A stretch of 37,826 bases of DNA from an uncultured Prevotellaceae bacterium (lineage in GTDB: Bacteria > Bacteroidota > Bacteroidia > Bacteroidales > Bacteroidaceae). This document shows positions 25,706-34,501 of the stretch, piece after piece. The notes under the pieces were generated by a model. It made no database searches. It worked only from the letters and a program-made list of their open reading frames with translations, and was not told where the DNA came from. Position numbers and translations under genes: made by a program. Each line of letters opens with the position of its first letter. Within the stretch, counting starts at the first letter, position 1. The DNA lies in assembly GCA_902780635.1 (NCBI GenBank), contig CACZGH010000034.1:1-37826 (forward strand). The letters are read 5' to 3'.

Positions 25706-26367
25706 GTGAGAAAGACTCTGTCATTATCGTGAGCGGTGGGATGGACAGCATCACACTGCTCTATGAGATGCAAGACCGTATCGCATTGGGTGTCTCCTTC
25801 GACTATGGCAGCAAGCACAACAGCCGTGAGATACCGTTTGCCGAGATGCATTGTCGGCGTCTCGGCATCCCTCATATCACCATACCGCTGAGCTTTATGG
25901 CCGACTATTTCAAAAGTTCGCTGTTGAAGGGTGGGGAAGAGATTCCCGAAGGTTCCTATGATGAGGAGAATATGAAATCTACCGTTGTGCCTTTCCGCAA
26001 CGGTATCATGCTCTCTATCGCCGCAGGTTTGGCGGAAAGTAATGGATTGAAAAATGTGATGATGGCCAACCATGGAGGCGACCACACCATTTATCCAGAC
26101 TGTCGCCCCGAGTTTGTCTCTGCCATGGATGAGGCGATCCGACAGGGCACTTTTGTCGGTGTGCGCCTTCTCGCCCCTTACACCCACATCACTAAGACCG
26201 ACATTGCCCTCCGTGGCAAAGCCCTCGGCATCGATTATTCTGAGACATGGTCATGCTATAAAGGCGGTGAGCATCATTGCGGCCGCTGCGGCACCTGCAC
26301 GGAGCGCCGTGAGGCTCTTGCCGGAGCTGGAATAGTGGATAAGACGGTGTATGTAGAGGACGTGTAG
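25702..26367 (+). CDS. queC: 7-cyano-7-deazaguanine synthase
   Basis: A 221-residue enzyme that makes preQ0, a precursor of queuosine, from 7-carboxy-7-deazaguanine with ATP and ammonia. It has the PP-loop motif VSGGMDSIT near the start, the FDYGSKHNSRE segment, and the C-terminal zinc site (a cysteine in SCYKGG, then CGRCGTC). The ATG at 25702 overlaps the ridA stop by 4 nt (ATGA) and gives the conserved start MSEKDSVIIVSGG. A longer frame starts at 25687. A shared terminator follows. Confidence 0.95.
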   Translation: MSEKDSVIIVSGGMDSITLLYEMQDRIALGVSFDYGSKHNSREIPFAEMHCRRLGIPHITIPLSFMADYFKSSLLKGGEEIPEGSYDEENMKSTVVPFRNGIMLSIAAGLAESNGLKNVMMANHGGDHTIYPDCRPEFVSAMDEAIRQGTFVGVRLLAPYTHITKTDIALRGKALGIDYSETWSCYKGGEHHCGRCGTCTERREALAGAGIVDKTVYVEDV

Positions 26368-26425
26368 TGCTCTTTCCTATAAGGACGATGCAGTGATTGG
26401 CATTCTTCGTTGAATGAATGATGAT

Positions 26426-26451
26426 GTTTGGGTAGGTAAAACTACCCAAAC
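26426..26451. terminator. Bidirectional hairpin between queC and radA
   Basis: GTTTGGGTAG (26426-26435) pairs with CTACCCAAAC (26442-26451) around GTAAAA. The convergent radA stop codon lies inside the right arm. No strong T run on either side, so termination strength is uncertain. Confidence 0.55.
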
Positions 26452-27830
26452 AATTCTCTTAGCGCCTCTTCCACTTTCCTTACAGGGTGCAGTTGTATCT
26501 GCAACTTTTGGGTGTTGAGGCCACTCAGATTATATTTCGGGATGATGATATGGCTGAAGCCTAACTTTTCGGCTTCGGCTACCCGTTGTTCGATGCGGTT
26601 GATGGGACGCACCTCACCACTCAGACCCACTTCTCCGGCCAGGCACCAGCCTGGCTCGATGGCGGTGTCGACATTGCTTGACAATACAGCAGCGATGACA
26701 CTCAGGTCCATCGCCATATCGGTGACACGCAAACCTCCTGCGATATTCAGGAAGACATCTTTCTGCACCAGTTTGAAACCCACCCGTTTTTCCAGTACTG
26801 CCAACAGCATGTTGAGTCGCCGCTGGTCGAATCCCGTGGCCGATCGCTGCGGTGTGCCATAGGCTGCCGTAGAGACGAGAGCCTGTGTCTCCACCAAGAA
26901 TGGACGTATGCCTTCGATGGCCGATGAGATGGCGATGCCCGAGAGCCCCTCATGATCTTGTGTGAGGAGCAGTTCCGACGGATTACTTACTGGTCGCAGT
27001 CCTGAGCGCTGCATCTCATAAATACCCAGTTCGCTGGTGCTGCCGAAGCGGTTTTTGATGGAGCGTAGGATGCGGTACATATAGTGCTGGTCGCCCTCAA
27101 ACTGTATCACCGTGTCGACGATATGCTCCAGAATTTTCGGGCCAGCCAATGTGCCCTCCTTGTTGATATGTCCGATGAGAATGACAGGGATGCCACTCGA
27201 CTTGGCGAAGCGTAGCAGTGCAGAGGCACACTCCCTCACCTGTGTCACGCTGCCCGGCGAACTCTCCACATCCTCCGTAGAGATGGTCTGTATGGAGTCG
27301 ACGATCACCAGGTCGGGTTTCTCCTCTTTGATATGAGAGAAGATGCTCTCCAAGGAGGTCTCGCAGAGGATGAGCACCTGTTCACTGTCGCCCTTGCCGA
27401 TGCGCTCGGCACGCATCTTCAGTTGGTGGGCGCTTTCCTCACCACTCACGTAGAGTGTGCGTTTCTCAGGCATGTTGAGGATGGTCTGCAGCGTCAAGGT
27501 ACTCTTGCCTATACCCGGTTCGCCGCCTAAGAGCACGATGGAGCCGGGCACAAGGCCACCGCCCAGCACGCGATTGAACTCCATGTCGTGCATGTCGATG
27601 CGTGGCTCCTCACGGGTGGAGATGTCTTTCAACTGCCGTGCATGGTTTTTGTCTGTCAGTGACCGGCGCACGGTCTGCGCCGCCGACTTGGCCGCCATTG
27701 TGCCACTGTCGTTGCTGATGCGTATCTCTTTGTAGGTGTTCCACTGCCCACATGCGGGACATTTTCCCACCCATTTGGGCGAGTCTTGTCCGCAGTTGGA
27801 GCATACATAAGCGATTTTGTCCTTGGCCAT
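26442..27830 (-). CDS. radA: DNA repair protein RadA
   Basis: A 462-residue RecA-like branch-migration and repair ATPase. The N-terminal zinc finger is YVCSNCGQ ... KCPACGQW (C-x2-C and C-x2-C). The Walker A is LGGEPGIGKSTL. The RadA-specific KNRFG motif is present (KNRFGSTSELGIYEM), as is the C-terminal Lon-protease-like domain (GLRVTDMAMDLSVIAAVLSS and GEVGLSGEVRP). Length is typical. It is the last gene of a minus-strand set and follows the phosphodiesterase after 42 nt. The stop codon lies in a hairpin shared with queC. Confidence 0.97.
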   Translation of the reverse strand: MAKDKIAYVCSNCGQDSPKWVGKCPACGQWNTYKEIRISNDSGTMAAKSAAQTVRRSLTDKNHARQLKDISTREEPRIDMHDMEFNRVLGGGLVPGSIVLLGGEPGIGKSTLTLQTILNMPEKRTLYVSGEESAHQLKMRAERIGKGDSEQVLILCETSLESIFSHIKEEKPDLVIVDSIQTISTEDVESSPGSVTQVRECASALLRFAKSSGIPVILIGHINKEGTLAGPKILEHIVDTVIQFEGDQHYMYRILRSIKNRFGSTSELGIYEMQRSGLRPVSNPSELLLTQDHEGLSGIAISSAIEGIRPFLVETQALVSTAAYGTPQRSATGFDQRRLNMLLAVLEKRVGFKLVQKDVFLNIAGGLRVTDMAMDLSVIAAVLSSNVDTAIEPGWCLAGEVGLSGEVRPINRIEQRVAEAEKLGFSHIIIPKYNLSGLNTQKLQIQLHPVRKVEEALRELFG

Positions 27831-27872
27831 AGTTTGAGGGGTGTTTTATCTCATTATTTCATTTTTCAATCT

Positions 27873-29204
27873 TCATCTTTCATCTTTCATCTTTAATCTC
27901 TCCCAGATCCACTGCGCAATGTCGGTCTGGCGGATGGAGTCTTGCCGCGCTGGAGTGATGCCGGCGCCGTAGGCGATGAAAGTAGTGGCGTCTTGACCAC
28001 TGATGAAACCGTGAGTGCCACCTTTCCGTTGTGCCACCACCTCGCCAGTGCGATTGTTGGTGACAGCAACACCCACCACAGGCTCCAGGGCCAGGGCTGC
28101 AGCAGGGTCGGCACCCTTGGCGGTCAGTTCCTCTTTTTCTGCGATACGAAACAGGGCCCGCTCTTCTGCCGGCAATTGGTCGAGCATCCGTCTGATGCGT
28201 CGCAGCGTCTTGGTGTCGTTGGCTTTGCGCAAATACAGAAAACTAGTGTTTCCCCCACCGTAGAAGCAGGCTTTCCATTCGCCGCCTGGCTGTTCGCTGA
28301 GCAGTCCGGCGCGTGTGAGCCATACGTTGGGGCTGAGTGTCTGACTGTAGTCGCAGAAGCCATGGTCGCCAGTGACGATGACCACGGTGCTGTCCATACG
28401 GTGTGTCAGACGCAGATTTTCGATGATGGTGCCCACTGCGTGGTCGGCACTCGCCACGTCTTGCAACAGTCGCTCACTATGGGTTCCCAGTGCATGCTGA
28501 CTGTAGTCGGTGGTGATGAGGTGGATGGTCATCAGCCGTGGCTGGTAGTGGTTCATCAGGTAGTTGGCCATAGCCGCCGTGCGTCCGTCACGCTGCAGCG
28601 ACCCTGCCTGATAGGTGATGGTGTCGAGTCGTCCGCAGGCGTTGCGCTCTAGCTCGTCGAGGATGCCCGCAGGTGTGCAGTAGGGTTTGATATACTCCAT
28701 TTGGTCGCAGCTGTAGTCGAGCGACCAGAATTCGGGCACGTTGTAGTCGATGTATGGGCTGCCTGTCGACACGGGCCAGAAGAGTGAGGCGGTAGTCATC
28801 CCTGCCTCGTGTGCCCGCTGCCAGATGGTGGGCACGGCGATGCTGTCGGCATACCAATAGCTGATGCGTGCAGTGTCTTTGTTCCACAGAAAGGGCCGGT
28901 TGTAGAATACCCTGTGGCGCGCAGGCACCTCGCCGGTGACCAGCGTGGTGTGCGAGGGGTAGGTGGCAGCCGGTGGTACGCCTATCACGCGGCCAATACG
29001 CAGTCCGTCGCGGCTCATCATTTTCAGAAATGGCGACGGCATCAGTGGGTCGTCGATCATCTCTGCACGCAGACCATCGATGGTGATGAGCATCACATAG
29101 CGCGCTTTCTCCTGCGATTGCGCATGGACGCTGATACTCAGCGCCATGGCCAGCACCATGGTGATCACAAGCCTATATCTTTCAGAAGACTGTCTTTCTC
29201 TCAT
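27873..29204 (-). CDS. Nucleotide pyrophosphatase/phosphodiesterase family exported protein
   Basis: A 443-residue exported hydrolase of the alkaline phosphatase superfamily, type I phosphodiesterase / nucleotide pyrophosphatase branch. The signal peptide is near MVLAMALSISVHAQ. Metal-binding and nucleophile motifs are visible: ITIDGLR, the threonine nucleophile block ATYPSHTTLVTG, DYSQHALG and VIVTGDHGFCD. In this family it cleaves phosphodiester or pyrophosphate bonds in the periplasm. It follows the SusD gene by 25 nt, so it is probably cotranscribed with susC and susD. The uptake system may therefore bring in a phosphorylated or nucleotide-linked compound, which the enzyme dephosphorylates. 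Substrate is not known. Confidence 0.88.
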   Translation of the reverse strand: MRERQSSERYRLVITMVLAMALSISVHAQSQEKARYVMLITIDGLRAEMIDDPLMPSPFLKMMSRDGLRIGRVIGVPPAATYPSHTTLVTGEVPARHRVFYNRPFLWNKDTARISYWYADSIAVPTIWQRAHEAGMTTASLFWPVSTGSPYIDYNVPEFWSLDYSCDQMEYIKPYCTPAGILDELERNACGRLDTITYQAGSLQRDGRTAAMANYLMNHYQPRLMTIHLITTDYSQHALGTHSERLLQDVASADHAVGTIIENLRLTHRMDSTVVIVTGDHGFCDYSQTLSPNVWLTRAGLLSEQPGGEWKACFYGGGNTSFLYLRKANDTKTLRRIRRMLDQLPAEERALFRIAEKEELTAKGADPAAALALEPVVGVAVTNNRTGEVVAQRKGGTHGFISGQDATTFIAYGAGITPARQDSIRQTDIAQWIWERLKMKDER

Positions 29205-29229
29205 CCTTCAATCTTCATCTTTTAATTTT

Positions 29230-30666
29230 TCATCTTTTATCTTCAAACGGTGCCACGCTGGCAGAGTGCGCGTTGTCTACGATGACACGGTTCATATTGT
29301 ATTTGATGGTCACCGTTTTGGCGGCCTCGTCCACCGTGAAGTCATCCAATCCGTAGTTTTGTGGTATGAAAGAGGGTATCCACGCCTCGGTGTAGGCGGT
29401 GGGATCTTTCTGATTGGCGGCTTCCACCTCACAGAGTGGCAGACGGATGCCTAAGTCGGCAGGACGGCGCCCTTCGGCGAAGAAAATCTCCTGACGCATG
29501 AGATAGACGAGTTCGAGTGCGCTGTCATGGTCGCGCAACCCATCAATCATGTCTTGGGTGACAGAGGTTCCTGAGATATAAGCCACGTTGATGAGGCAGG
29601 GTGGGCGGCGGTCGATGATAAGTCCGCTGCGCAGCGTGTCGTTGGGTGACGCCTGCACACGATAGACAGGGTCGTTGGGGAATGCTTTCAGTCCGCCGTT
29701 GTAGCGTCCTTCAAGTTGGTCGTTGATGTCTGTCTGCACTGGGCGGTTGCTAACCAGCCGCAGGAGGGTGGTGAGCTGGGCTTTGGCGTTGGCCAGGTCA
29801 TTAGTGGCCACTGCAGCCTCCGCTAAGATGAGGTAGCTCTCCTCAGCCTTGGCGATGGTGATGGGGCGTTGGTCAGAACTGCTCAGCTGGAAATATTTGG
29901 GGTCGAGGAAGTCGAGTCGTGGCAGCGGTTGAAACCAGTCAGTCCAGATGGCCTCCTGGGCGGTGTTGAACACACCGTTTTTGCTATCGAATTGCACCTG
30001 ACGGCACAAATCACCGCTGAGAGACAACGCTTGCCGAGCATGAGTGACAGCTACGTCGCGGAAGCCTATTCGATGGGCGGCGCGAGCGTAAAGGGTGTGG
30101 ATGAGTGCGCGGTCGTTGTCATCTTGTGCCAACGGGAGGGCTTCGTCGAGCACTTCCATGGCTCGCTGCATCTGTCCGTTCCATTCCACGGCTTCGCCTC
30201 CATTCTCTGTGGGCAAAGCGCGGAAGAAGTCGCCGGCCAAAATAAAAGAGTAGGCCTTGATGTAGAGTAGCTTAAACCGCTGTGCATTGGTAGCGTGAGG
30301 GTCGGCCTCGGCCACTTTTGTCAGTCCATAGTCGGCCATCTCACGCAGTGCTCCCACATGGCGCTGCAGGTTGGTCACGTCGGCATCGGTATAGAGCAAT
30401 TGTGGTATGTCGAACACCTTGCTCGAACGGGTGAAATTGTTGAAATAGTTGTCAGAGAGGATTTCCATCATCTCCACGAAGTCTGACAGATGGAGCGCCA
30501 ACTCTTTTTCCGTGCCGTTCACCCAGGTCTCCATGGGGTTGTCTGAGCGAAGGAAGGCCTTCTCATCTACATTGGGGTTGACAATCTCGTCAGGGGTCAC
30601 CAGGTCGCAGCTGCCCATCAGTGCGGCTGCCATGATCAGGGTGATATATCTTCTGTATCGTGTCAT
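29230..30666 (-). CDS. SusD/RagB-like outer-membrane lipoprotein
   Basis: A 478-residue SusD-like nutrient-binding lipoprotein. The lipobox is AALMGSC with Cys20 as the lipidated residue. The helical repeat region typical of SusD is visible (RFKLLYIKAYSFILAGDFFRAL, EVLDEALPLAQDDNDRALIHTLYARAAHRI), as are the C-terminal RRPADLGIRLP and NYGLDD segments. It forms the lid over the partner SusC channel. It starts 32 nt after the susC stop and precedes the phosphodiesterase gene by 25 nt. Confidence 0.9.
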   Translation of the reverse strand: MTRYRRYITLIMAAALMGSCDLVTPDEIVNPNVDEKAFLRSDNPMETWVNGTEKELALHLSDFVEMMEILSDNYFNNFTRSSKVFDIPQLLYTDADVTNLQRHVGALREMADYGLTKVAEADPHATNAQRFKLLYIKAYSFILAGDFFRALPTENGGEAVEWNGQMQRAMEVLDEALPLAQDDNDRALIHTLYARAAHRIGFRDVAVTHARQALSLSGDLCRQVQFDSKNGVFNTAQEAIWTDWFQPLPRLDFLDPKYFQLSSSDQRPITIAKAEESYLILAEAAVATNDLANAKAQLTTLLRLVSNRPVQTDINDQLEGRYNGGLKAFPNDPVYRVQASPNDTLRSGLIIDRRPPCLINVAYISGTSVTQDMIDGLRDHDSALELVYLMRQEIFFAEGRRPADLGIRLPLCEVEAANQKDPTAYTEAWIPSFIPQNYGLDDFTVDEAAKTVTIKYNMNRVIVDNAHSASVAPFEDKR

Positions 30667-30698
30667 ATTTCTGTGATATCAGGTGGTGTACAATCAGG

Positions 30699-33440
30699 TT
30701 AAAAACTCACTTTGGCCGTCATGACATATTGACGGGGCTGGCTGTAACTGCTGTAGCTCAGTCCGCCAGTAGCGATGGAACCTTGGGTTCGTGCTCCACT
30801 CAGCACGGCTTCTGGGTCTACGCTGCTGCTGGTCCATGAGAGTGGGTTGTAGCAGTTGAGGGCCAAGAAGAGCTCGTGGATGCGGCACTTGGGGAATCGG
30901 AAGGTGTAATCGACGCCGATGTTGCGCACTTTCACGAAGTCGGCTTTCTCTACGAAGAAATTGGTGAAGTTGAGCCATGTCTTGGCTTGTGTGGTGCCAG
31001 CGAGGGCCGCCTCGGGGATGGCTTCGTCTTTGATGCCCTTGGCAAAACGAAACTGTCGGTCGAAAGAGTGGACGTAGGCTCCGGCCTGATAGTCACCGCT
31101 GATAGTGAGGTTGAGTTGTCGCCAGCGGGCTGTTAGGGTGAAGTTGCCATAGAGTGTAGGCACGGTGCGACCCAGGTCTTGATTGTAGAACGTCTTGTCT
31201 ACAGAGCCGTCAGCATGCAGGGTGGTGGCAGTACCTCGTAAGAAACCCACCGACTTGCCCTCCTCCACGACGGTGACGATGGTGCGTGAAGAAAAACCTC
31301 CGATGGCGAAGGGTACGAGTCCTCCTGTGGAGAGCACTTTGTTATAGTTGGTGTTGAGTGACCCTCTGACGGTCAGCCCCCAGTCATGGGTGTTGATGAT
31401 ATGGGCACCAACAAACATCTCGACGCCGTTGTTGCGTATCTTGCCGATGTTGGCCAAGTAGGAGCTGCTCTGGCCTGAGGAGGGCAGGGTGGGCACGTTG
31501 AAGAGAGCGTCGTGTGTGATGGCTAAATAATAGGTGAGGCCCAGGTCGATGACACGTTGGAAAAGGGTGGCCTGGAAACCGGCCTCGTAGGAGTATTTCC
31601 TCTCTGGGCCGAGGTTGGGATTGCCGTTCTTTCCGAAGGTGTTGGCCTGACGGTCGAGGTAAGAACTCACGTCGATGGTACGCTGGTATTCAAAAGCGGG
31701 AGGATAACTGCCGGCCACACCGAAGTTGGCCATCAGTTTCAGAGAGTTGACCCATCCCTCAAAAACAAGGGGACGCATCCATGGCTCATCAGAGAGGATG
31801 TACGACAGTCCTATTTTGGGATAGGCCTGCCAACCCACCTGCTCGCCGAAGGCGGTGTTGTAGTCCAGGCGCAGTCCTAAGTCGAGGAAGTATCGGTTGT
31901 TGATGCCGAGGTTGTCCTGGAGGTAGCAGCCATAGTTGTGCAGATAGCTGAGCCACTCGTCGGCTTGGATGACACCTGCTCCCGACATGATGCGTGCCCC
32001 GTCGCGTACGTTTTGCCCTTTATACAGGCTCTGGTGGTCATGGGTGCTGAAATACTGAAACCCTCCTGTGAGGATATTGCTGAGCCATTCGGCATGGTAC
32101 ACTTTCCACTGGCCGTTGATCTCACCGGTGATACCGTAGTAGTTGCGGTCGTAGTTGCCCACGGAGCCAGCATCGGTAGTACCTTCGGGCTTCATCTGGG
32201 TGTGGATGAGGTAGTGGTTGGTCTCCACCAGTTTGTCGGTGTTGTAACGGTAGTCGAGGCCAAGGGTGGCGTGGAAGGTCAAGAAGCGTGTGGGCTTGAA
32301 CTCTAACTGTTGTGAGGTCTGAAAACGCTTCACTTCCTCCCGGTGGTCTTGCAGGGCCTCTGCCTTGGAGACGAAGTCTTTCATCTTGTTGTAGACGTAG
32401 GGGGAGGCACTATCAATGTCGGCCGGGAAGTTCTGCAGACTCCCGTCCTCAGCTTGATAGGTGAAATTGGCGGCAGCCGCGCCTTCGGCAAACCACAGTC
32501 CGGTGTAGAAACCTTGGTTGCCGTTGCGGTTGCGCCGGTAGTCTTCTGCCACGAAGCCAAACGAGTTGGTGTATTTCAGCATCGAGTTCATGCGGATGGA
32601 GGATCCGAAACGCAGGTCATATTTCCGCTGCTCGTTGCCGTCGTGGATGAGTGTCCCAGTGTTCTGGCTCATGCTGGCTCCAAAGGAGTAGCCCATGCGC
32701 TCGTCGCCACCAGAGAAGGCCAGTCCGTATTTCTGTTCAAAGCCAGTCTTGTGCAACAGGTCTTTCGTGCGGTCGAAGTGATAGTATTGCGAGTTGGCCA
32801 CATCGATGCCCAACTGAGTGGTCACGGAGGCATTGAAACGCCCTGCGCCATGGTTCTTGGTGAATATCTGTATCACACCATTGGCAGCATCAGAGCCGTA
32901 GAGCGTTGTGGCGGCTCCACCTGGCACATATTCTATATGGTCGATGTTCTCCATGGGGATGTCGCCGATGGCGCTTGAAGCAGCGGTCTGTCCGTTGATG
33001 GAGCCGTAGGCGTTGTTCATCACATTGAAGAGTTCCGAACCGGTGTTCATATTGTCCACTCTCACACCGTCGACGTAGATGACGGGTGTGGAGTTGGTGA
33101 AGGCGGACGACATGCCGCGCGACTTGATGATGGAAGTGGTGCCGGGTTGCCCGTTGGTGAGTGTGAACTGCACGTTGGGCAGTGCGTTTTGCAACATTTG
33201 GTCAATACGCCCTGTGGGAAGTTTGTCTAGTTCTGCTGAAGAAAGTTTGGTAATGTTAGACGAAAGACGACGTTTAGAAACGGCTCCACCTTGTCCTGTC
33301 ACGACGATTTCGTTGAGGTTGTTGTTCCACACATACTGTGTGTCTACAGGTGTGACATCTGAAGCTACAGGTCCGTTGTCAGCCATGGCCCCAACAGGGG
33401 CGAAGAGGATGGCGACAAATAGAAACAATAGTTTTCTCAT
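30699..33440 (-). CDS. SusC/RagA-like TonB-dependent receptor
   Basis: A 913-residue outer-membrane TonB-dependent transporter. Signal peptide: MRKLLFLFVAILFAPVGAMA. The TonB-box-like and plug region begins at once (NEIVVTGQGG ... ELDKLPTGRIDQML) with IIKSRGMSS and PVIYVDGVRV, then the beta-barrel. The N-terminal carboxypeptidase-regulatory-like extension of most SusC proteins is missing, which makes it short for the family. The barrel ends in an aromatic-terminal strand (YVMTAKVSF). Operon partner of the SusD and phosphodiesterase genes downstream. Substrate unknown. Confidence 0.92.
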   Translation of the reverse strand: MRKLLFLFVAILFAPVGAMADNGPVASDVTPVDTQYVWNNNLNEIVVTGQGGAVSKRRLSSNITKLSSAELDKLPTGRIDQMLQNALPNVQFTLTNGQPGTTSIIKSRGMSSAFTNSTPVIYVDGVRVDNMNTGSELFNVMNNAYGSINGQTAASSAIGDIPMENIDHIEYVPGGAATTLYGSDAANGVIQIFTKNHGAGRFNASVTTQLGIDVANSQYYHFDRTKDLLHKTGFEQKYGLAFSGGDERMGYSFGASMSQNTGTLIHDGNEQRKYDLRFGSSIRMNSMLKYTNSFGFVAEDYRRNRNGNQGFYTGLWFAEGAAAANFTYQAEDGSLQNFPADIDSASPYVYNKMKDFVSKAEALQDHREEVKRFQTSQQLEFKPTRFLTFHATLGLDYRYNTDKLVETNHYLIHTQMKPEGTTDAGSVGNYDRNYYGITGEINGQWKVYHAEWLSNILTGGFQYFSTHDHQSLYKGQNVRDGARIMSGAGVIQADEWLSYLHNYGCYLQDNLGINNRYFLDLGLRLDYNTAFGEQVGWQAYPKIGLSYILSDEPWMRPLVFEGWVNSLKLMANFGVAGSYPPAFEYQRTIDVSSYLDRQANTFGKNGNPNLGPERKYSYEAGFQATLFQRVIDLGLTYYLAITHDALFNVPTLPSSGQSSSYLANIGKIRNNGVEMFVGAHIINTHDWGLTVRGSLNTNYNKVLSTGGLVPFAIGGFSSRTIVTVVEEGKSVGFLRGTATTLHADGSVDKTFYNQDLGRTVPTLYGNFTLTARWRQLNLTISGDYQAGAYVHSFDRQFRFAKGIKDEAIPEAALAGTTQAKTWLNFTNFFVEKADFVKVRNIGVDYTFRFPKCRIHELFLALNCYNPLSWTSSSVDPEAVLSGARTQGSIATGGLSYSSYSQPRQYVMTAKVSF

Positions 33441-33778
33441 TCTGTTTTTGTGACTGATGTGAAAATATATTATTAAAACACATGGGTCTTTGTTTCAGCG
33501 TGCAAATGTCGGCATTTATTTTTTAACACAATAAGACTTTAACCACTTTTTTCATAATATATCCAAAATAGTATGTAAATAAGCAAAAAAAAGGCTCGTA
33601 CCCCCGCATTCCTACACCGTAATACGCATATGGTCGCTTCAAGAGGACAACCTTCCAAGGATGATAGAGGTGCAACCTTCACCAAAAGAAAAGTGAAAAT
33701 CTTTATTGTACGTGCTTATGATATCGGTTTTTTATATAAATTTGCAGCATTGAAGTGGAAACAGTGAAATTATAGACG
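33441..33778. other. Intergenic region between susC and trmN6
   Basis: A 338-nt AT-rich gap between divergent genes. I find no ORF, tRNA or repeat. The only regulatory match is TAAATTTG (33737-33744) for the plus-strand gene. No convincing minus-strand promoter for susC was found by eye; an anti-sigma-controlled promoter would not show the housekeeping consensus. Confidence 0.6.
33737..33744 (+). promoter_or_regulatory. -7 promoter element for trmN6
   Basis: TAAATTTG matches TAnnTTTG and lies 34 nt before the ATG at 33779. No clear -33 TTTG at the expected distance. Confidence 0.4.
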
Positions 33779-34486
33779 ATGCCAAATACTTTTTTCAGAT
33801 TCAAACGCTTTGTGGTCTGGCAAGACCGCTGTGCCATGAAAGTGGGCACCGACGGTGTGTTGCTGGGTGCATGGGCTAGTGGTGGCAGACGCATTCTCGA
33901 TATCGGCGCTGGCACAGGCCTCATTGCCCTGATGATGGCTCAGCGGTTTCCCGACGCTCATGTTGAAGGCGTGGAGATTGATGAAATGGCCTACGCGCAG
34001 GCTCTTGACAATGTGAGCCGGTCGCCTTTTTCAGAAAGGATGAAACTAGTGAATGCGTCTATTCAGGCGTTTGCCGGGGCGGAGGAGCATCTGTCGTATG
34101 ACGCCATCGTCAGCAATCCGCCCTATTTTGAGAATGCGTTGAGAAATCCTGACACGCAACGGATGGTGGCGCGTCATGCAGACACGTTGCCCTTTGCCCA
34201 ATTGTTTGGCGCTGTGGTACGGCTGCTCTCCGACGACGGGGTATTCTCTGCTGTCATTCCGGCCGAGTCGAAGAGCCGGTTCGACGAGGAGGCTTCTCTC
34301 TGTGGGCTCTTCACTGTCAGGCAGACCGCTGTCAGAACCACGCCTCGCAAACCTGTGAGGAGGTATCTAGTGGCCTACGCCAAGCATCCCGCCGCCGTGG
34401 TGGAGACCGACGAGGTGGTGCTGGAGGTAGCGCATGGGGTGCGCTCAGAATGGTATGGGGGTATCACACGCGACTTCTACTTGTAG
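33779..34486 (+). CDS. trmN6: tRNA1(Val) (adenine(37)-N6)-methyltransferase
   Basis: A 235-residue SAM-dependent N6-adenine methyltransferase (TrmN6/YfiC type) for A37 of tRNA-Val. The family start FRFKRFVVWQDRCAMKVGTDGVLLGAWA, the SAM motif ILDIGAGTGLIALMMAQRF and the catalytic NPPYF motif are all present. It is a single gene between divergent susC and the convergent lipid kinase, whose stop is 15 nt away. Length matches the family. Confidence 0.92.
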   Translation: MPNTFFRFKRFVVWQDRCAMKVGTDGVLLGAWASGGRRILDIGAGTGLIALMMAQRFPDAHVEGVEIDEMAYAQALDNVSRSPFSERMKLVNASIQAFAGAEEHLSYDAIVSNPPYFENALRNPDTQRMVARHADTLPFAQLFGAVVRLLSDDGVFSAVIPAESKSRFDEEASLCGLFTVRQTAVRTTPRKPVRRYLVAYAKHPAAVVETDEVVLEVAHGVRSEWYGGITRDFYL

Positions 34487-34501
34487 GCAGAATGTGTGTG
34501 C

